The notes under the pieces were generated by a model. It saw only the letters and a list, made by a program, of their open reading frames with translations. It made no database searches and was not told the origin of the DNA. From DASRDU01 sp035560235 (GTDB lineage: Bacteria > Acidobacteriota > Blastocatellia > RBC074): DNA of 64,000 bases. Shown piece after piece: positions 47,505 through 56,640 of this stretch (positions are counted from its first letter, which is position 1; each line of letters opens with the position of its first letter). The stretch spans positions 83,462-147,461 of the forward strand of contig DATMAG010000093.1 in assembly GCA_035560235.1 (NCBI GenBank), written 5' to 3'. The position numbers and the translations under genes were made by a program.

Positions 47505-49205
47505 ATGCGGCTGCTGCTTCTGCTGAGTTGTCTGCTTCCGGGCCTGCTGCCTTTCCGGTCAGCGGTTCAGCCGGGCGCAGCCGTGCAGTTCACCAGCGCC
47601 ACCAGAGCCGCAGGCATCAGCTTTGTGCATTTCAAGGGCAGCAACGGAACTTCAACCATTCTCGAAGAGGCCGGGCCGGGCGTGGCTGTGGCTGATTACA
47701 ACAACGATGGGTTGATGGATCTTTATTTCGTCAACGGGCGCGACCTGTACAATCGCGGCATCACTGCCCGCAATGCGCTTTATCGCAACAACGGCGACGG
47801 CACTTTCACGGATGTGACGGATAAGGCCGGAGTGCCAGGCAGCGGTTACGGCATCGGCACGGTCTTTGGCGATTACGACAACGACGGCAATGCTGATCTG
47901 TATGTCACGCAGTACGGCAAAAACATTCTGTACCGCAACAACGGCAACGGCACGTTTACTGACGTGACTGACAAGGCCGGAGTCGGCGCGATGGATTACG
48001 GCGCGGTCTTTCATTCAGGCGCGACTTTCTTTGATTACGACCGCGACGGCAGGCCTGATTTATACGTTGGCAGCTACGTGACGTTCGGCCCCGGCAGTCG
48101 TCGCAGTTGCGTCATCGGCAACGGCGTGCCAACAAGCTGCCCGCCTTCGGTCTATCCCGGCACTCCGGCGATTCTTTATCACAACAACGGCGACGGCACT
48201 TTCAGCAATGTCACCAAAGCCGCCCGTATTTATCAGCCGAACGGCAAGAACCTGTCGGTCGGCGCGTGCGATTATGACAACGACGGCTGGCCTGATCTGT
48301 TCGTCGCCAATGACGGCGTTGAGGCTTATCTCTATCGCAACAATCACAACGGCACGTTCACTGACACAGCGATGACCGCCGGTGTCGCGCTGACGGCTGA
48401 CGGCGGCACGATGGCGGCGATGTGCATTTCGCACGGCGATTACGATAACGACGGGCAGCTTGATTTATATATCTCGGATTTTCAGGCCGTGCCGAATCGC
48501 GTGTTTCGCAACGATGGCAAGGGCTTTTTTGATGAAGTCAGCGATGCGGTCGGCATTGCCGAACCAACGCGGTCAGTGCTGAGTTTCGGCGGCGGCTTTT
48601 TCGATTACGACAATGACGGCTGGCTGGATATTTTCATCGCCAATGGCCACGTTTACCCCGAAGTCGAACAGGCCACGCCCGCGATTCATTACAAACAGAT
48701 CAATCAGTTGTTTCACAACGACGGCACAGGCAGATTCGTTGAAGTCACGAAAAGTTCCGGCAACGGATTTGCCGCGCCCTATGCCGGACGCGGCGCGGCC
48801 TTCGCTGATTTCGACAATGATGGCAACGTTGATGTCGTCGTGGCGAATAATGGCGATGCGCCGCTGCTGCTGCGCAATTCAGGCGGCACGGATAATCACT
48901 TTCTCAACTTCAAACTCGTCGGCACGAAAAGCAACCGCGACGCCACCGGCACAAGAATCAAAGTTCGCAGCAGCACGCTCGCGCAAATCCGCGAAATTTC
49001 AGCCGGAGGCAGTTACTTTTCGCACAGCGACCTGCGCGCTCATTTCGGCCTGGGCCGCAGCCGACAGGCCGACACAGTTGAAATCTGGTGGCCCGCCGGG
49101 ACGCATCAGATATTTCGCAACGTCGAAGCCGACAAATTCTATCTGCTCGAAGAAGGACGCGATCAGTTGCAACTCACGAAATCAAATCAGCAGGCCGTTC
49201 GCTGA
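47505..49205 (+). CDS. CRTAC1 family protein with VCBS/FG-GAP repeats and ASPIC/UnbV domain
   Basis: 566 residues, exported (signal MRLLLLLSCLLPGLLPF). At least seven FG-GAP/VCBS repeats with calcium-loop pattern: DYNNDGLMDLYFVNG, DYDNDGNADLYVTQYG, DYDRDGRPDLYVGSY, DYDNDGWPDLFVAND, DYDNDGQLDLYISDF, DYDNDGWLDIFIANG and DFDNDGNVDVVVANN. The C-terminal ASPIC/UnbV module (about 470-550) has GTRIKVRSSTLAQIREISAG and VEIWWPAGTHQIF. A seven-bladed beta-propeller is likely. The substrate or ligand is unknown. Confidence 0.9.
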   Translation: MRLLLLLSCLLPGLLPFRSAVQPGAAVQFTSATRAAGISFVHFKGSNGTSTILEEAGPGVAVADYNNDGLMDLYFVNGRDLYNRGITARNALYRNNGDGTFTDVTDKAGVPGSGYGIGTVFGDYDNDGNADLYVTQYGKNILYRNNGNGTFTDVTDKAGVGAMDYGAVFHSGATFFDYDRDGRPDLYVGSYVTFGPGSRRSCVIGNGVPTSCPPSVYPGTPAILYHNNGDGTFSNVTKAARIYQPNGKNLSVGACDYDNDGWPDLFVANDGVEAYLYRNNHNGTFTDTAMTAGVALTADGGTMAAMCISHGDYDNDGQLDLYISDFQAVPNRVFRNDGKGFFDEVSDAVGIAEPTRSVLSFGGGFFDYDNDGWLDIFIANGHVYPEVEQATPAIHYKQINQLFHNDGTGRFVEVTKSSGNGFAAPYAGRGAAFADFDNDGNVDVVVANNGDAPLLLRNSGGTDNHFLNFKLVGTKSNRDATGTRIKVRSSTLAQIREISAGGSYFSHSDLRAHFGLGRSRQADTVEIWWPAGTHQIFRNVEADKFYLLEEGRDQLQLTKSNQQAVR

Positions 49206-49243
49206 TAAAGCAGAAGTGACAAGCCACGACTACGACTCTCTTT

Positions 49244-49296
49244 CTCTGTGCCTCTGCGCCTCTGCGTGAGAATAAGTTTCACGCAGAGGCACAGAG
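49244..49296. repeat. Inverted repeat CTCTGTGCCTCTGCG
   Basis: The perfect 15-base arms are 49244-49258 and 49282-49296, with an internal second copy of CCTCTGCG. It lies in the CRTAC1-GH20 gap. The sequence is of a kind often found in spacers of unrelated bacteria. No T-run follows. Confidence 0.75.
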
Positions 49297-49375
49297 GGAA
49301 ACCGGGATTCCGATTGCGCCTGATACAGGCCTGGTCAATTCAACTGTTGTCATTCACTACCTGATAATCATACTT

Positions 49376-51511
49376 ATGAAAATCATCAGAACCGCTTTGC
49401 CTGTAATGTTGCTGCTGTGCCTGATGTCAGGCCCGGCTTTTACGCAAATGAATTCATCAACACCACATCAACTGCTGCCCGTGCCTGCGCGCTTTGAATT
49501 TCGTGAAGGCCGCCTGGCGGTCACCAAAGCATTCACTGTTGCAGTTAAAGGCCATCAGGATGAACGTCTGATCGCGGGCATTGATCGCGCAATGAGGCGA
49601 CTTGAAGGGCGCATTGCCTTTGAACTGCCGCGCGGCCTCGCCAGGGATGCTGCGACTGCCACGCTGCTGATTGAATGCCAGGGGCCGGGGAAAAAAGTGC
49701 CTGCGATTGACGAGGACGAATCATACTCACTTGAAGTCACTGATCGTCAGGCAGCGCTGAAAGCTGCAACAGTCGTCGGCGCGCTGCGCGGGCTTGAAAC
49801 GCTGCTGCAACTGCTTGAGAGCGACCGCGACCAGGCCTTTCTGCGCGCCGCAAGCATTCAGGATCAGCCGCGCTTTCCCTGGCGCGGGCTGATGATTGAT
49901 TCAAGCCGCCACTTTCAGCCGCTCGAAATCATCAAACGCAATCTGGACGGGATGGCGGCGGTGAAACTCAACGTGCTGCACTGGCATTTGACCGACGATC
50001 AGGGCTTTCGCGTTGAGTCGCGCAAATATCCGAAGCTGCATCTGTCGGGTTCGGACGGCAACTTTTATACGCAGGATCAGATTCGTGACGTGATCGCTTA
50101 TGCGACCGCGCGCGGCATTCGCGTGATTCCTGAATTTGACATGCCCGGTCACGCGACAAGCTGGCTGGTCGGGCATCCTGAACTCGGCAGCGCGCCCGGC
50201 CCTTATCAGATCGAACGTCAGCCGGGCATCTTCGATCCGGCGCTCGACCCGACCCGCGAAGAGGTTTACAAACTGCTCGATGGTTTCCTGGGTGAAATGG
50301 CCGCGCTCTTTCCTGACGATTACATTCACATCGGCGGCGATGAAAACGAAGGCAAACAGTGGGACAGCAAGCCGCAGATTCAGGCTTTCAAAAAAGCAAA
50401 GGGACTCAAAAGCAATCACGAACTGCAGGCTTATTTCAATCAGCGCATTGCTCAGATTCTCAAAAAACACGGCAGGAAGATGATCGGATGGGATGAGATT
50501 CTGCATCCCGATCTGCCGAAGGACACAGTCATTCAATCGTGGCGCGGCCCGGCCTCGCTGGTCGAAGCGGCACGCAAAGGTTTTCGTGGCATTCTCTCGG
50601 CGGGTTATTACCTTGACCTGATGCACCCGGCCTCGGCGCATTACGGGGCTGATCCGATTGCGGCTGACAGTGGTTTGAATGAGCAGCAGCTTGCGCTGAT
50701 TCTCGGCGGCGAAGCGGCGATGTGGAGCGAGTACGTCAGTCCTGAAACGATTGATTCGCGCCTCTGGCCGCGCACGGCGGCAATTGCCGAACGTTTGTGG
50801 TCGCCGCGCAGTGTCACTGACACTGACGATCTGTATCGCCGGATGGCAGTCATCAGTCAGCAGCTTGAAGAACTCGGCCTGACGCATCAGCGAAACATTC
50901 CGGTGCTGCTGCGCCGACTGACCGGGGGGGGCGACATTCAGCCGCTCAGAACGCTGCTCGCAGCCGTTGAGCCTGTCAAAAATTACAATCGCGGGCGGCA
51001 GCATCCGACCACTATGCTCAGCCCGCTGACCAGCCTGGTTGACGCCGCGCAGGCTGATGCTCCTGCGGCCCGTCGCCTTGCCGCGCTGGTTGATGGATTG
51101 CTGTCAGATGCGCCGGGCTTTCAGGCTAATCAGGCTGCGTTGCGCGCACTGCTGAGCGAGTGGCGCGACCTGCCCCCGGCCATCGAATCGCTGCACAATC
51201 GTTCAGCCGCACTGCGCGATGCTGATTCGCTGGCCAGGGATTTATCAGCCGCTGCGAGCGCAGGCCTTGAAGCGTTGTCATTTCTGGCTGGCGGCACTGC
51301 GCCCGCGCCTGAATGGCGAGAAGCAAAACTGGCCACACTCAGCCAAGCCGCAAAGCCGCGCGACGCACTTGAAATCGTCATCATTCCCGCCCTGCGGCAA
51401 CTCGTCATTGCCGCGGCTGAATTGCCGCAACTCAGAACCAGTTCACCCGGCGACTGGCTGAAACGCGTCAAAACGCTCGCCGCAGAGAAAGTGCCTGAGA
51501 CCAGACGCTGA
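49376..51511 (+). CDS. Exported beta-N-acetylhexosaminidase, GH20
   Basis: 711 residues. The signal peptide is MKIIRTALPVMLLLCLMSGP. An N-terminal GH20b domain (about 35-155) precedes the catalytic barrel (about 160-490): RFPWRGLMIDSSRHFQP, LNVLHWHLTDDQGFRVES, GIRVIPEFDMPGHATSW and the catalytic pair Asp322-Glu323 in HIGGDENEG. Later motifs are IGWDEILHPDLP and GGEAAMWSEYV. A helical C-terminal part (about 530-711) is unassigned. It is expected to release terminal GlcNAc or GalNAc in the periplasm. It completes the receptor-TPR-CRTAC1 strand; the SIS enzyme at 32155 could act on the product. Confidence 0.92.
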   Translation: MKIIRTALPVMLLLCLMSGPAFTQMNSSTPHQLLPVPARFEFREGRLAVTKAFTVAVKGHQDERLIAGIDRAMRRLEGRIAFELPRGLARDAATATLLIECQGPGKKVPAIDEDESYSLEVTDRQAALKAATVVGALRGLETLLQLLESDRDQAFLRAASIQDQPRFPWRGLMIDSSRHFQPLEIIKRNLDGMAAVKLNVLHWHLTDDQGFRVESRKYPKLHLSGSDGNFYTQDQIRDVIAYATARGIRVIPEFDMPGHATSWLVGHPELGSAPGPYQIERQPGIFDPALDPTREEVYKLLDGFLGEMAALFPDDYIHIGGDENEGKQWDSKPQIQAFKKAKGLKSNHELQAYFNQRIAQILKKHGRKMIGWDEILHPDLPKDTVIQSWRGPASLVEAARKGFRGILSAGYYLDLMHPASAHYGADPIAADSGLNEQQLALILGGEAAMWSEYVSPETIDSRLWPRTAAIAERLWSPRSVTDTDDLYRRMAVISQQLEELGLTHQRNIPVLLRRLTGGGDIQPLRTLLAAVEPVKNYNRGRQHPTTMLSPLTSLVDAAQADAPAARRLAALVDGLLSDAPGFQANQAALRALLSEWRDLPPAIESLHNRSAALRDADSLARDLSAAASAGLEALSFLAGGTAPAPEWREAKLATLSQAAKPRDALEIVIIPALRQLVIAAAELPQLRTSSPGDWLKRVKTLAAEKVPETRR

Positions 51512-51627
51512 AGTGGCGCAAAGAAGCAGAAAAAGAAAAACGGAGACGAGGCAGAGCCTAGATCAAAGAAGTGTTGTCATTGTTTCCATTCACCCGGAAT
51601 TTCTGAAAATCTCCCGTGCCGGGCTTA

Positions 51628-52026
51628 TTACCCCATGGAAGTCGTGTGTTCCGGTTTGATCTTGTACATGACGCGCACTTCGCCGGGGCCGCGATAAGGA
51701 TAGACATCAACGCCCATATACTTCTTCGCCAGCTTGTTGATGTGTTCGTCAGCGCCGTCTTCAGTGATTTCCACGACGCGGCCACGAATTTCAACATAGC
51801 GATACGGATTTTCAGGATCGCTGATTTCCAGCGACACGCGCGGATCGCGTTCCATGTTGCGATCCTTCTGACGCCCGCGCGCGCTGTTGATGATGATGTG
51901 TTCGCCGTCGTAATCGCACCACACCGGCGTCACCTGTGGCCGACCATCAGGCATGATCGTCCCCAGATGGGCAAAGGCTTTCTTTTGAAACAGGTCAAGA
52001 TACTTTTCAGGAATAACTCCAGCCAT
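51628..52026 (-). CDS. PPOX-class, probably F420-dependent, oxidoreductase
   Basis: 132 residues with the split-barrel flavin/deazaflavin fold: AHLGTIMPDGRPQVTPVWCD, HIIINSARGRQKDRNMERDP, VSLEISDPENPYRYVEIRGRVV. This pattern is that of PPOX-class F420-dependent enzymes (TIGR03618-like) rather than PdxH. GGAGGGA precedes the ATG. It is the last gene of the Pcs/acyl-CoA dehydrogenase/MaoC unit, 17 bases after MaoC. The presence of CofE and CofD in the same window supports an F420 cofactor; the substrate is unknown. Confidence 0.88.
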   Translation of the reverse strand: MAGVIPEKYLDLFQKKAFAHLGTIMPDGRPQVTPVWCDYDGEHIIINSARGRQKDRNMERDPRVSLEISDPENPYRYVEIRGRVVEITEDGADEHINKLAKKYMGVDVYPYRGPGEVRVMYKIKPEHTTSMG

Positions 52027-52043
52027 AGTTCCCTCCGTTCAAG

Positions 52044-52505
52044 TCAGGTCTGGTTTGTCTCTTGTTTCGGCACCAGCACACGGCGGCGAAAGGTCAGCAC
52101 CACTTCGCCGCGCTGATTGCGCGCCCGCGTTTCGACGTAAACGATGCCGCGATCAGATTTGCTCTGCGACTCGCGCTTGTCAAGCACTTCGGTTTCAGCG
52201 TAGATCGTATCACCGTGAAAGGTCGGCCCGATGTGTCTGATGTTTTCGTATTCGAGATTGGCAATGCACCGCCCGCTCACATCCGCAACCGACATGCCGA
52301 CAGCGAGACTGAAAACGAAAGTGCCGTTCACGAGCCGCCGCCCGTGCTGCGTACTCTGCGCGTAATGCTCATCAATGTGCAGCGGATGCTGATTCATCGT
52401 CATCAGGCTGAACCAGGTGTCATCAAATTCAGTGACCGTGCGCCCTGGCCAGTGCTTGTAAACATCGCCAACCGTAAACTCCTCAAAGTATCTGCCGTAA
52501 CTCAT
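52044..52505 (-). CDS. MaoC-family (hot-dog fold) dehydratase
   Basis: 153 residues. The MaoC-like pattern is FEEFTVGDVYKHWPGRTVTE, DDTWFSLMTMNQHPLHIDEHYA (catalytic His/Asp area) and VNGTFVFSLAVGMSV. It resembles the group that includes mesaconyl-C4-CoA and other acyl-CoA hydratases. It is adjacent to an acyl-CoA dehydrogenase, so acyl-CoA oxidation steps in sequence are likely. The start is ATG 52505. The upstream gap (52506-52630) is filled by an inverted repeat. Confidence 0.87.
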   Translation of the reverse strand: MSYGRYFEEFTVGDVYKHWPGRTVTEFDDTWFSLMTMNQHPLHIDEHYAQSTQHGRRLVNGTFVFSLAVGMSVADVSGRCIANLEYENIRHIGPTFHGDTIYAETEVLDKRESQSKSDRGIVYVETRARNQRGEVVLTFRRRVLVPKQETNQT

Positions 52506-52517
52506 TTCGTTGTCTCT

Positions 52518-52630
52518 TCCACGAAGTTACACGAAGCAGCACGAAGAAACTCAGGAAAAAAGAGACAGGGCGGCCTTGTTTGCCTCACCCATTCACCTCT
52601 TCTTTGTGTTCCTTCGTGCGGCTTCGTGGA
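52518..52630. repeat. Inverted repeat with CACGAAG units
   Basis: Left arm 52518-52547 (CACGAAG repeated at 10-base spacing three times) and right arm 52601-52630 (TTCGTGCGGCTTCGTGGA) match at about 23 of 30 positions. It reaches to the acyl-CoA dehydrogenase stop codon. Confidence 0.75.
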
Positions 52631-53788
52631 TTATCTGATCCGGTATTTTGCAATCAGGCCTCTGGCAATGATCAGGCGCTGAAGTTCGTTTGTGCCGCCG
52701 CCAACGATCAGCAGCGGCGCATCGCGGTAATAACGCTCGACGCGAAAGTCCTTCGCGTAGCCGTTGCCGCCGTGAATGCGCAGCGCCTGCAGGGCAATCT
52801 CCTGCGCGGCTTCGGTGGCAAAAAGTTTGGCCATTCCCGCTTCAAGATCGCAGCGTTCGCCGCGATCCTTCTTTTCAGCGGCAGAGCGAACGAGCAGCCG
52901 CGCCGCTTCAATCTTCGTCGCCATCTCGGCCAGCATATTCTGAATCGTCTGATGCTCGCAGATCGGTTTGCCGAAGGTGCGCCGCTGCTGCGCGTAACTG
53001 ATCGCATCTTCAAACGCCGCGCGCGCCAGCCCTACGCCGCGCGCGGCCACGTTAATGCGTTCGCTTTCAAGGCCCGTCATAATGTGCCTGAAGCCTTCGC
53101 CTTCAATCCCGCCGATCAGATTTTTCGCAGGCACAAGGAAATCCTCAAAGACCAGTTCGCACGTTTCGACACCTTTGTAACCGAGCTTGTCAATCTCGCG
53201 CTCAACCCTGAAGCCCGCGCCGCCTTTTTCAATGATGAAAGCTGAAATGCCCTTGTGCGGCGGGTCGGCGCGAGTATCAGTCTTTGCAGCCAGCACGAAC
53301 GTATTGCCGTAACGACCGTTGGTGATCCACATCTTCGCGCCGTTGATGACGTAACCATCGCCCCGGCGCACGGCGGTTGTTCTGATCGCCTGCACATCGG
53401 TTCCCGCGTCGGCTTCGGTCAGGGCGAGGCCGCCGCGCCGCTCGCCCGTCGCCATCTGCGGCAGAAATTCGCGCTTCTGTTCGTCAGTGCCGAAGCGCGC
53501 AATGACATCGCAGCAGACTGAATGCGTGCCGAGCGGGCCGACCACGCTCATCCAGCCGCGCGCGAGTTCCTCAACGATCATCGCGTAAGTCGTGTAGCTC
53601 AGTTCCAGCCCGCCATACTCTTCCGGCACGTTCGCGCCGAAGAGGCCGAGGTGTTTCAGGCCTTCGACAATCGCGTGCGGATATTCATTGGCGTGCTCAA
53701 GTTTGCTCGCCACCGGAATGATTTCGCGCTCCACAAATTCGCGGACGCTGCGCACCATCTGCTCCTGCGTTTCATCGTGTGTATGCAT
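52631..53788 (-). CDS. Acyl-CoA dehydrogenase
   Basis: 385 residues from ATG 53788; an upstream frame to 53881 would overlap the Pcs gene. FAD-dependent alpha,beta-desaturation of an acyl-CoA is expected. Signatures are LALTEADAGTDVQAIRT, KMWITNG and QQRRTFGKPICEHQTIQ. In the position of the MCAD-type catalytic Glu (IYEGT) the sequence is IVGGGTNELQ, with Gly364. A Glu at 243 (LESERINVA) matches the alternative catalytic position used by isovaleryl- and long-chain enzymes. It lies in a unit with Pcs and MaoC. Confidence 0.92.
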   Translation of the reverse strand: MHTHDETQEQMVRSVREFVEREIIPVASKLEHANEYPHAIVEGLKHLGLFGANVPEEYGGLELSYTTYAMIVEELARGWMSVVGPLGTHSVCCDVIARFGTDEQKREFLPQMATGERRGGLALTEADAGTDVQAIRTTAVRRGDGYVINGAKMWITNGRYGNTFVLAAKTDTRADPPHKGISAFIIEKGGAGFRVEREIDKLGYKGVETCELVFEDFLVPAKNLIGGIEGEGFRHIMTGLESERINVAARGVGLARAAFEDAISYAQQRRTFGKPICEHQTIQNMLAEMATKIEAARLLVRSAAEKKDRGERCDLEAGMAKLFATEAAQEIALQALRIHGGNGYAKDFRVERYYRDAPLLIVGGGTNELQRLIIARGLIAKYRIR

Positions 53789-53813
53789 GGGATGAATTCT
53801 GAAAGTGACCGCT

Positions 53814-54578
53814 TCAGTCTTTTGAAATGGCGTGATCGGGCGTGATTTCGTAATCACGCGCCGCCGGTTGTCTGCGTTCACCCGTCCAGAAGCGAATGGT
53901 GATCGCCCACGACGCCAGCATGTAATAAATCGGAAAGCTCAGTGAGGCCCGCACCAGCCACATCGAAACATCAGGCATCTGCGCCAGAATCGCGAGCAGC
54001 GACACCGCCCACGCTGATCCGAAAACATTCGTAACCATGCTCAAAGGCCCGCCGTGCGTGGTGTAAAGATACCGCGACGGGACAAACGTCAGCAGCGCCA
54101 GCGCAACAACAACAGCCAGCGCCCACCACGACGGCAGCCGCAGCAGGTATAAATAAAACGCGACAATGTTCCAGTACGAGGGAAAACCCAGGAAGTAATT
54201 GTCAGCCGTCTTGGCCTGCGTCTGACAAAAGCCATAAGCGCTCGCCAGCAGCGGCAGCAGCAGCCACCATTCGTGTCCCGCAGGCATCAGTCCTGCGCGC
54301 CAGACGAGCAGCAGCGGCAGCGTCGTGTAAGTATGAAAGTCAATCAGGTCATCCAGCCGCCGCCCGTCAAAACCCGGCGTGACCTCTTTGACATTCACCA
54401 GCCGCGCCAGCCCGCCGTCAGTCGTGTCAATCAGGGTGGCGATGAACATCAGGTAAAAGGCCATCCTGAACGATTCTTCGCCGCCACGCACCAGCAGCAC
54501 GGCAATGCCCGCTGCGGCGACCAGCCCCAGCGCCGTGTAAAGATGCACACCCCAGGCAAATATTTTTCTGATCGTCAT
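53814..54578 (-). CDS. pcs: Phosphatidylcholine synthase (CDP-alcohol phosphatidyltransferase family)
   Basis: A membrane enzyme of 254 residues with about seven hydrophobic segments. The CDP-alcohol transferase signature is present with a long spacer: Asp54-Gly55..Ala58-Arg59...Gly72...Asp76...Asp80 (TDGGLARLVNVKEVTPG, FDGRRLDDLID). Further Pcs-like text is YNFLGFPSYWN-like YFLGFPSYWNIVAFYLYLL and TNVFGSAW. Pcs condenses CDP-diacylglycerol with choline. A CHT1-like choline transporter gene lies at 56964-58535, which strengthens the call. Phosphatidylserine synthase is the alternative; the long spacer and FDGRRLDD fit Pcs better. It heads the unit with acyl-CoA dehydrogenase. Confidence 0.78.
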   Translation of the reverse strand: MTIRKIFAWGVHLYTALGLVAAAGIAVLLVRGGEESFRMAFYLMFIATLIDTTDGGLARLVNVKEVTPGFDGRRLDDLIDFHTYTTLPLLLVWRAGLMPAGHEWWLLLPLLASAYGFCQTQAKTADNYFLGFPSYWNIVAFYLYLLRLPSWWALAVVVALALLTFVPSRYLYTTHGGPLSMVTNVFGSAWAVSLLAILAQMPDVSMWLVRASLSFPIYYMLASWAITIRFWTGERRQPAARDYEITPDHAISKD

Positions 54579-54769
54579 GTTGTTTTGAAAGCAGACCGGT
54601 CAATCATCCACATCTGACTCGAATGAATGGAGTCAGTTTACTCTGACTCTGTCTGGCTTGAACAGAGCGGCTGAAATCTGTACAGCCGGGCGTGAATCAG
54701 CTATCTTTGCGCGGTCACATTTCACACTGAAAACTTTCCGCACCTGTCCTGTTGATGGAGGAAACACCC

Positions 54770-56167
54770 ATGCTTTCCACTCGCAGCCTGCCACGCCTTT
54801 TCGCGCTTGCTGGTTTTCTGATTGTGCCGGCCATCTTCGCCTTTCCTGAATTTCGTTCTGTCGGCCACAACTCGCCCGCTTCTGCCTCAGCCGCTGCGAT
54901 GACGCCTGAGGAGCGCGGTTTTCAGAACCTGACGCACAATCCTTACGGGATGATGCTGCTTTCGGCAAAGATGCTCGAAATGCTGCCGCGCGTGTGGGAG
55001 CCGGAATGGAGAGCGAGAATTGATCAGAACGATCCTGATTCGATTCGCAGGCTGGCGTTTGAGCGTTACGGTTTTTCTGAAGCGACGTGGGACAACAAGG
55101 GCGCGCCGATGCAGTTCGTCGTCAATCAGCAGGGCGGCTGGGTGCAGAACTGCATGCTTTGTCACGGTGGCCGCGTGCCCGGCACGGGTCAGAGCATGAT
55201 CGGCATGCCGAACACCGAACTTGATATGCAGACGCTCTATGAAGACCTGACGAAGCTGACGCGCTACAAGCCGCCGTTTGAATTGTCCTTCGGCATGTCA
55301 CGCGGTCGCACCAATGCCTTCGTCTTCAGCGTCGAGTTGCTGCGCCGCCGCAACGAAGACCTTTCAACGCGCAAAGAGCCGTTGCCGATGGGCGATTACA
55401 GGGACAGCGACCTTGACGCCATTCCCTGGTGGCATCTCAAAAAGAAGACCGCGCTGTATGTTGATGCCGGAGTCAAAGGCGATTTCACGCGTCCGATCAT
55501 GCAGTTCACGATGGGCGAACCGAACGGCGAAAAGATTCGGTCGTGGGAAGGCGAGTTCAGAGACGTGCTGGCTTACCTGCGCACGATTCAGCCGCCGAAA
55601 TATCCCTGGCCGGTGGATGACAAACTCGCGGCTGACGGCAGAAAAGTCTTTGAGAAAACCTGCGCGCAATGTCACGGCACTTACGGCCCTGACGGCAAAT
55701 ATCCGAACAAGCTGATTCCGCTTGAAGTCATCGGCACCGATTCAGTGCGCCTGAAAGGGCTGACAAAAGAGTTCCGCGCTTACTTCAACAAGACCTGGTT
55801 TGCCGGAAACAGTTCGCACGCCGAAGAAGACCCGAACGGTTACATTGCCCCGCCGCTTGATGGCGTGTGGGCCTCAGCGCCGTATTTTCACAACGGCTCA
55901 GTGCCGACGATTTACGGCGTGCTGACGCAGCAGGCCCGCCCGAAATACTTCCGTCGCACGGGCGGCGCAAAGGAATACGACCAGCAGAATCTGGGCCTCA
56001 AAGTCGAATCGCTCCCCGGCCCCGCCGCGCCCGACTTATTCCCCGAAGCAAAGCGCCGCATCGTGGACACCACCCTGCCCGGCCTCGGCAATCAGGGCCA
56101 TCCGTTCGGCTTCAGGCTGAGCGAGAAGGAAAAGCGGCAGGTGATGGAGTATCTGAAGACGCTTTAG
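54770..56167 (+). CDS. Exported di-haem c-type cytochrome
   Basis: 465 residues from ATG 54770, with GGAGG 8 bases upstream. The signal peptide reaches to about residue 25. There are two haem c sites: Cys128 (CMLCH) and Cys298 (CAQCH). The C-terminal half resembles the di-haem peroxidase/MauG-RoxA-type arrangement, with GYIAPPLDGVWASAPYFHNGS and VPTIYGVLTQQ. The exact reaction (peroxidase, dioxygenase or electron carrier) is unclear. The stop overlaps the stop of the convergent PIN gene by a few bases. Confidence 0.85.
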   Translation: MLSTRSLPRLFALAGFLIVPAIFAFPEFRSVGHNSPASASAAAMTPEERGFQNLTHNPYGMMLLSAKMLEMLPRVWEPEWRARIDQNDPDSIRRLAFERYGFSEATWDNKGAPMQFVVNQQGGWVQNCMLCHGGRVPGTGQSMIGMPNTELDMQTLYEDLTKLTRYKPPFELSFGMSRGRTNAFVFSVELLRRRNEDLSTRKEPLPMGDYRDSDLDAIPWWHLKKKTALYVDAGVKGDFTRPIMQFTMGEPNGEKIRSWEGEFRDVLAYLRTIQPPKYPWPVDDKLAADGRKVFEKTCAQCHGTYGPDGKYPNKLIPLEVIGTDSVRLKGLTKEFRAYFNKTWFAGNSSHAEEDPNGYIAPPLDGVWASAPYFHNGSVPTIYGVLTQQARPKYFRRTGGAKEYDQQNLGLKVESLPGPAAPDLFPEAKRRIVDTTLPGLGNQGHPFGFRLSEKEKRQVMEYLKTL

Positions 56168-56640
56168 GAATCAGCAGGCTGCTGTGGCCTTGCAGCAGTA
56201 GTAACGTCCTGTGGACTGAGAGCAATGATTCCCTGAAATCGTTTGAAATCGCCGCCATTGAAAGTGAGCAGATGTGTAATGCCCTGAGCATTCATCGCTG
56301 CTGCGATTCGCGCATCATGAACCTGAACACCCCTGACCGAATGGACAACCACCAGCCGTCGCCATTCCTGAATAGTAGCTGACGTATCGGGCAAAAATGT
56401 CACCAGCCGCTCAACGAGGCGCAGCTTTCGATCCGTTTCCTGAACAGATAAACCATAGCCTCCGCGTGCCGATGCTGGCCGCGTACATACATTCCAGAAT
56501 TCAGCCGCATTCTGCAACAATGAACAAAGCCTGTCTCCACGAGCTTTGAGGATTCTGACGGCATTTCTGGCTTCAAAATGAGCAGGATCTGCCGGAATGG
56601 TGAGACGGAGCAGAACACCTGTATCAATCAGGATTTCCAT
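56164..56640 (-). CDS. PIN-domain toxin, VapC-like
   Basis: 158 residues. PIN acidic residues are visible: Asp6 (MEILIDTGVLL), Glu in NAAEFWNVCTRP, Asp in VHDARIAAAM and Asp in FNGGDFKRF. It is predicted to be a Mg2+-dependent RNase. ATG 56640 overlaps the stop of the upstream antitoxin gene (TGATG). It is convergent with the cytochrome gene, with overlapping stop codons. Confidence 0.85.
   Translation of the reverse strand: MEILIDTGVLLRLTIPADPAHFEARNAVRILKARGDRLCSLLQNAAEFWNVCTRPASARGGYGLSVQETDRKLRLVERLVTFLPDTSATIQEWRRLVVVHSVRGVQVHDARIAAAMNAQGITHLLTFNGGDFKRFQGIIALSPQDVTTAARPQQPADS

Noticed and set aside
49901..51004. 367-codon open frame on the minus strand within the GH20 gene
   Set aside because: It is a shadow of the GH20 coding sequence, whose motifs are intact.
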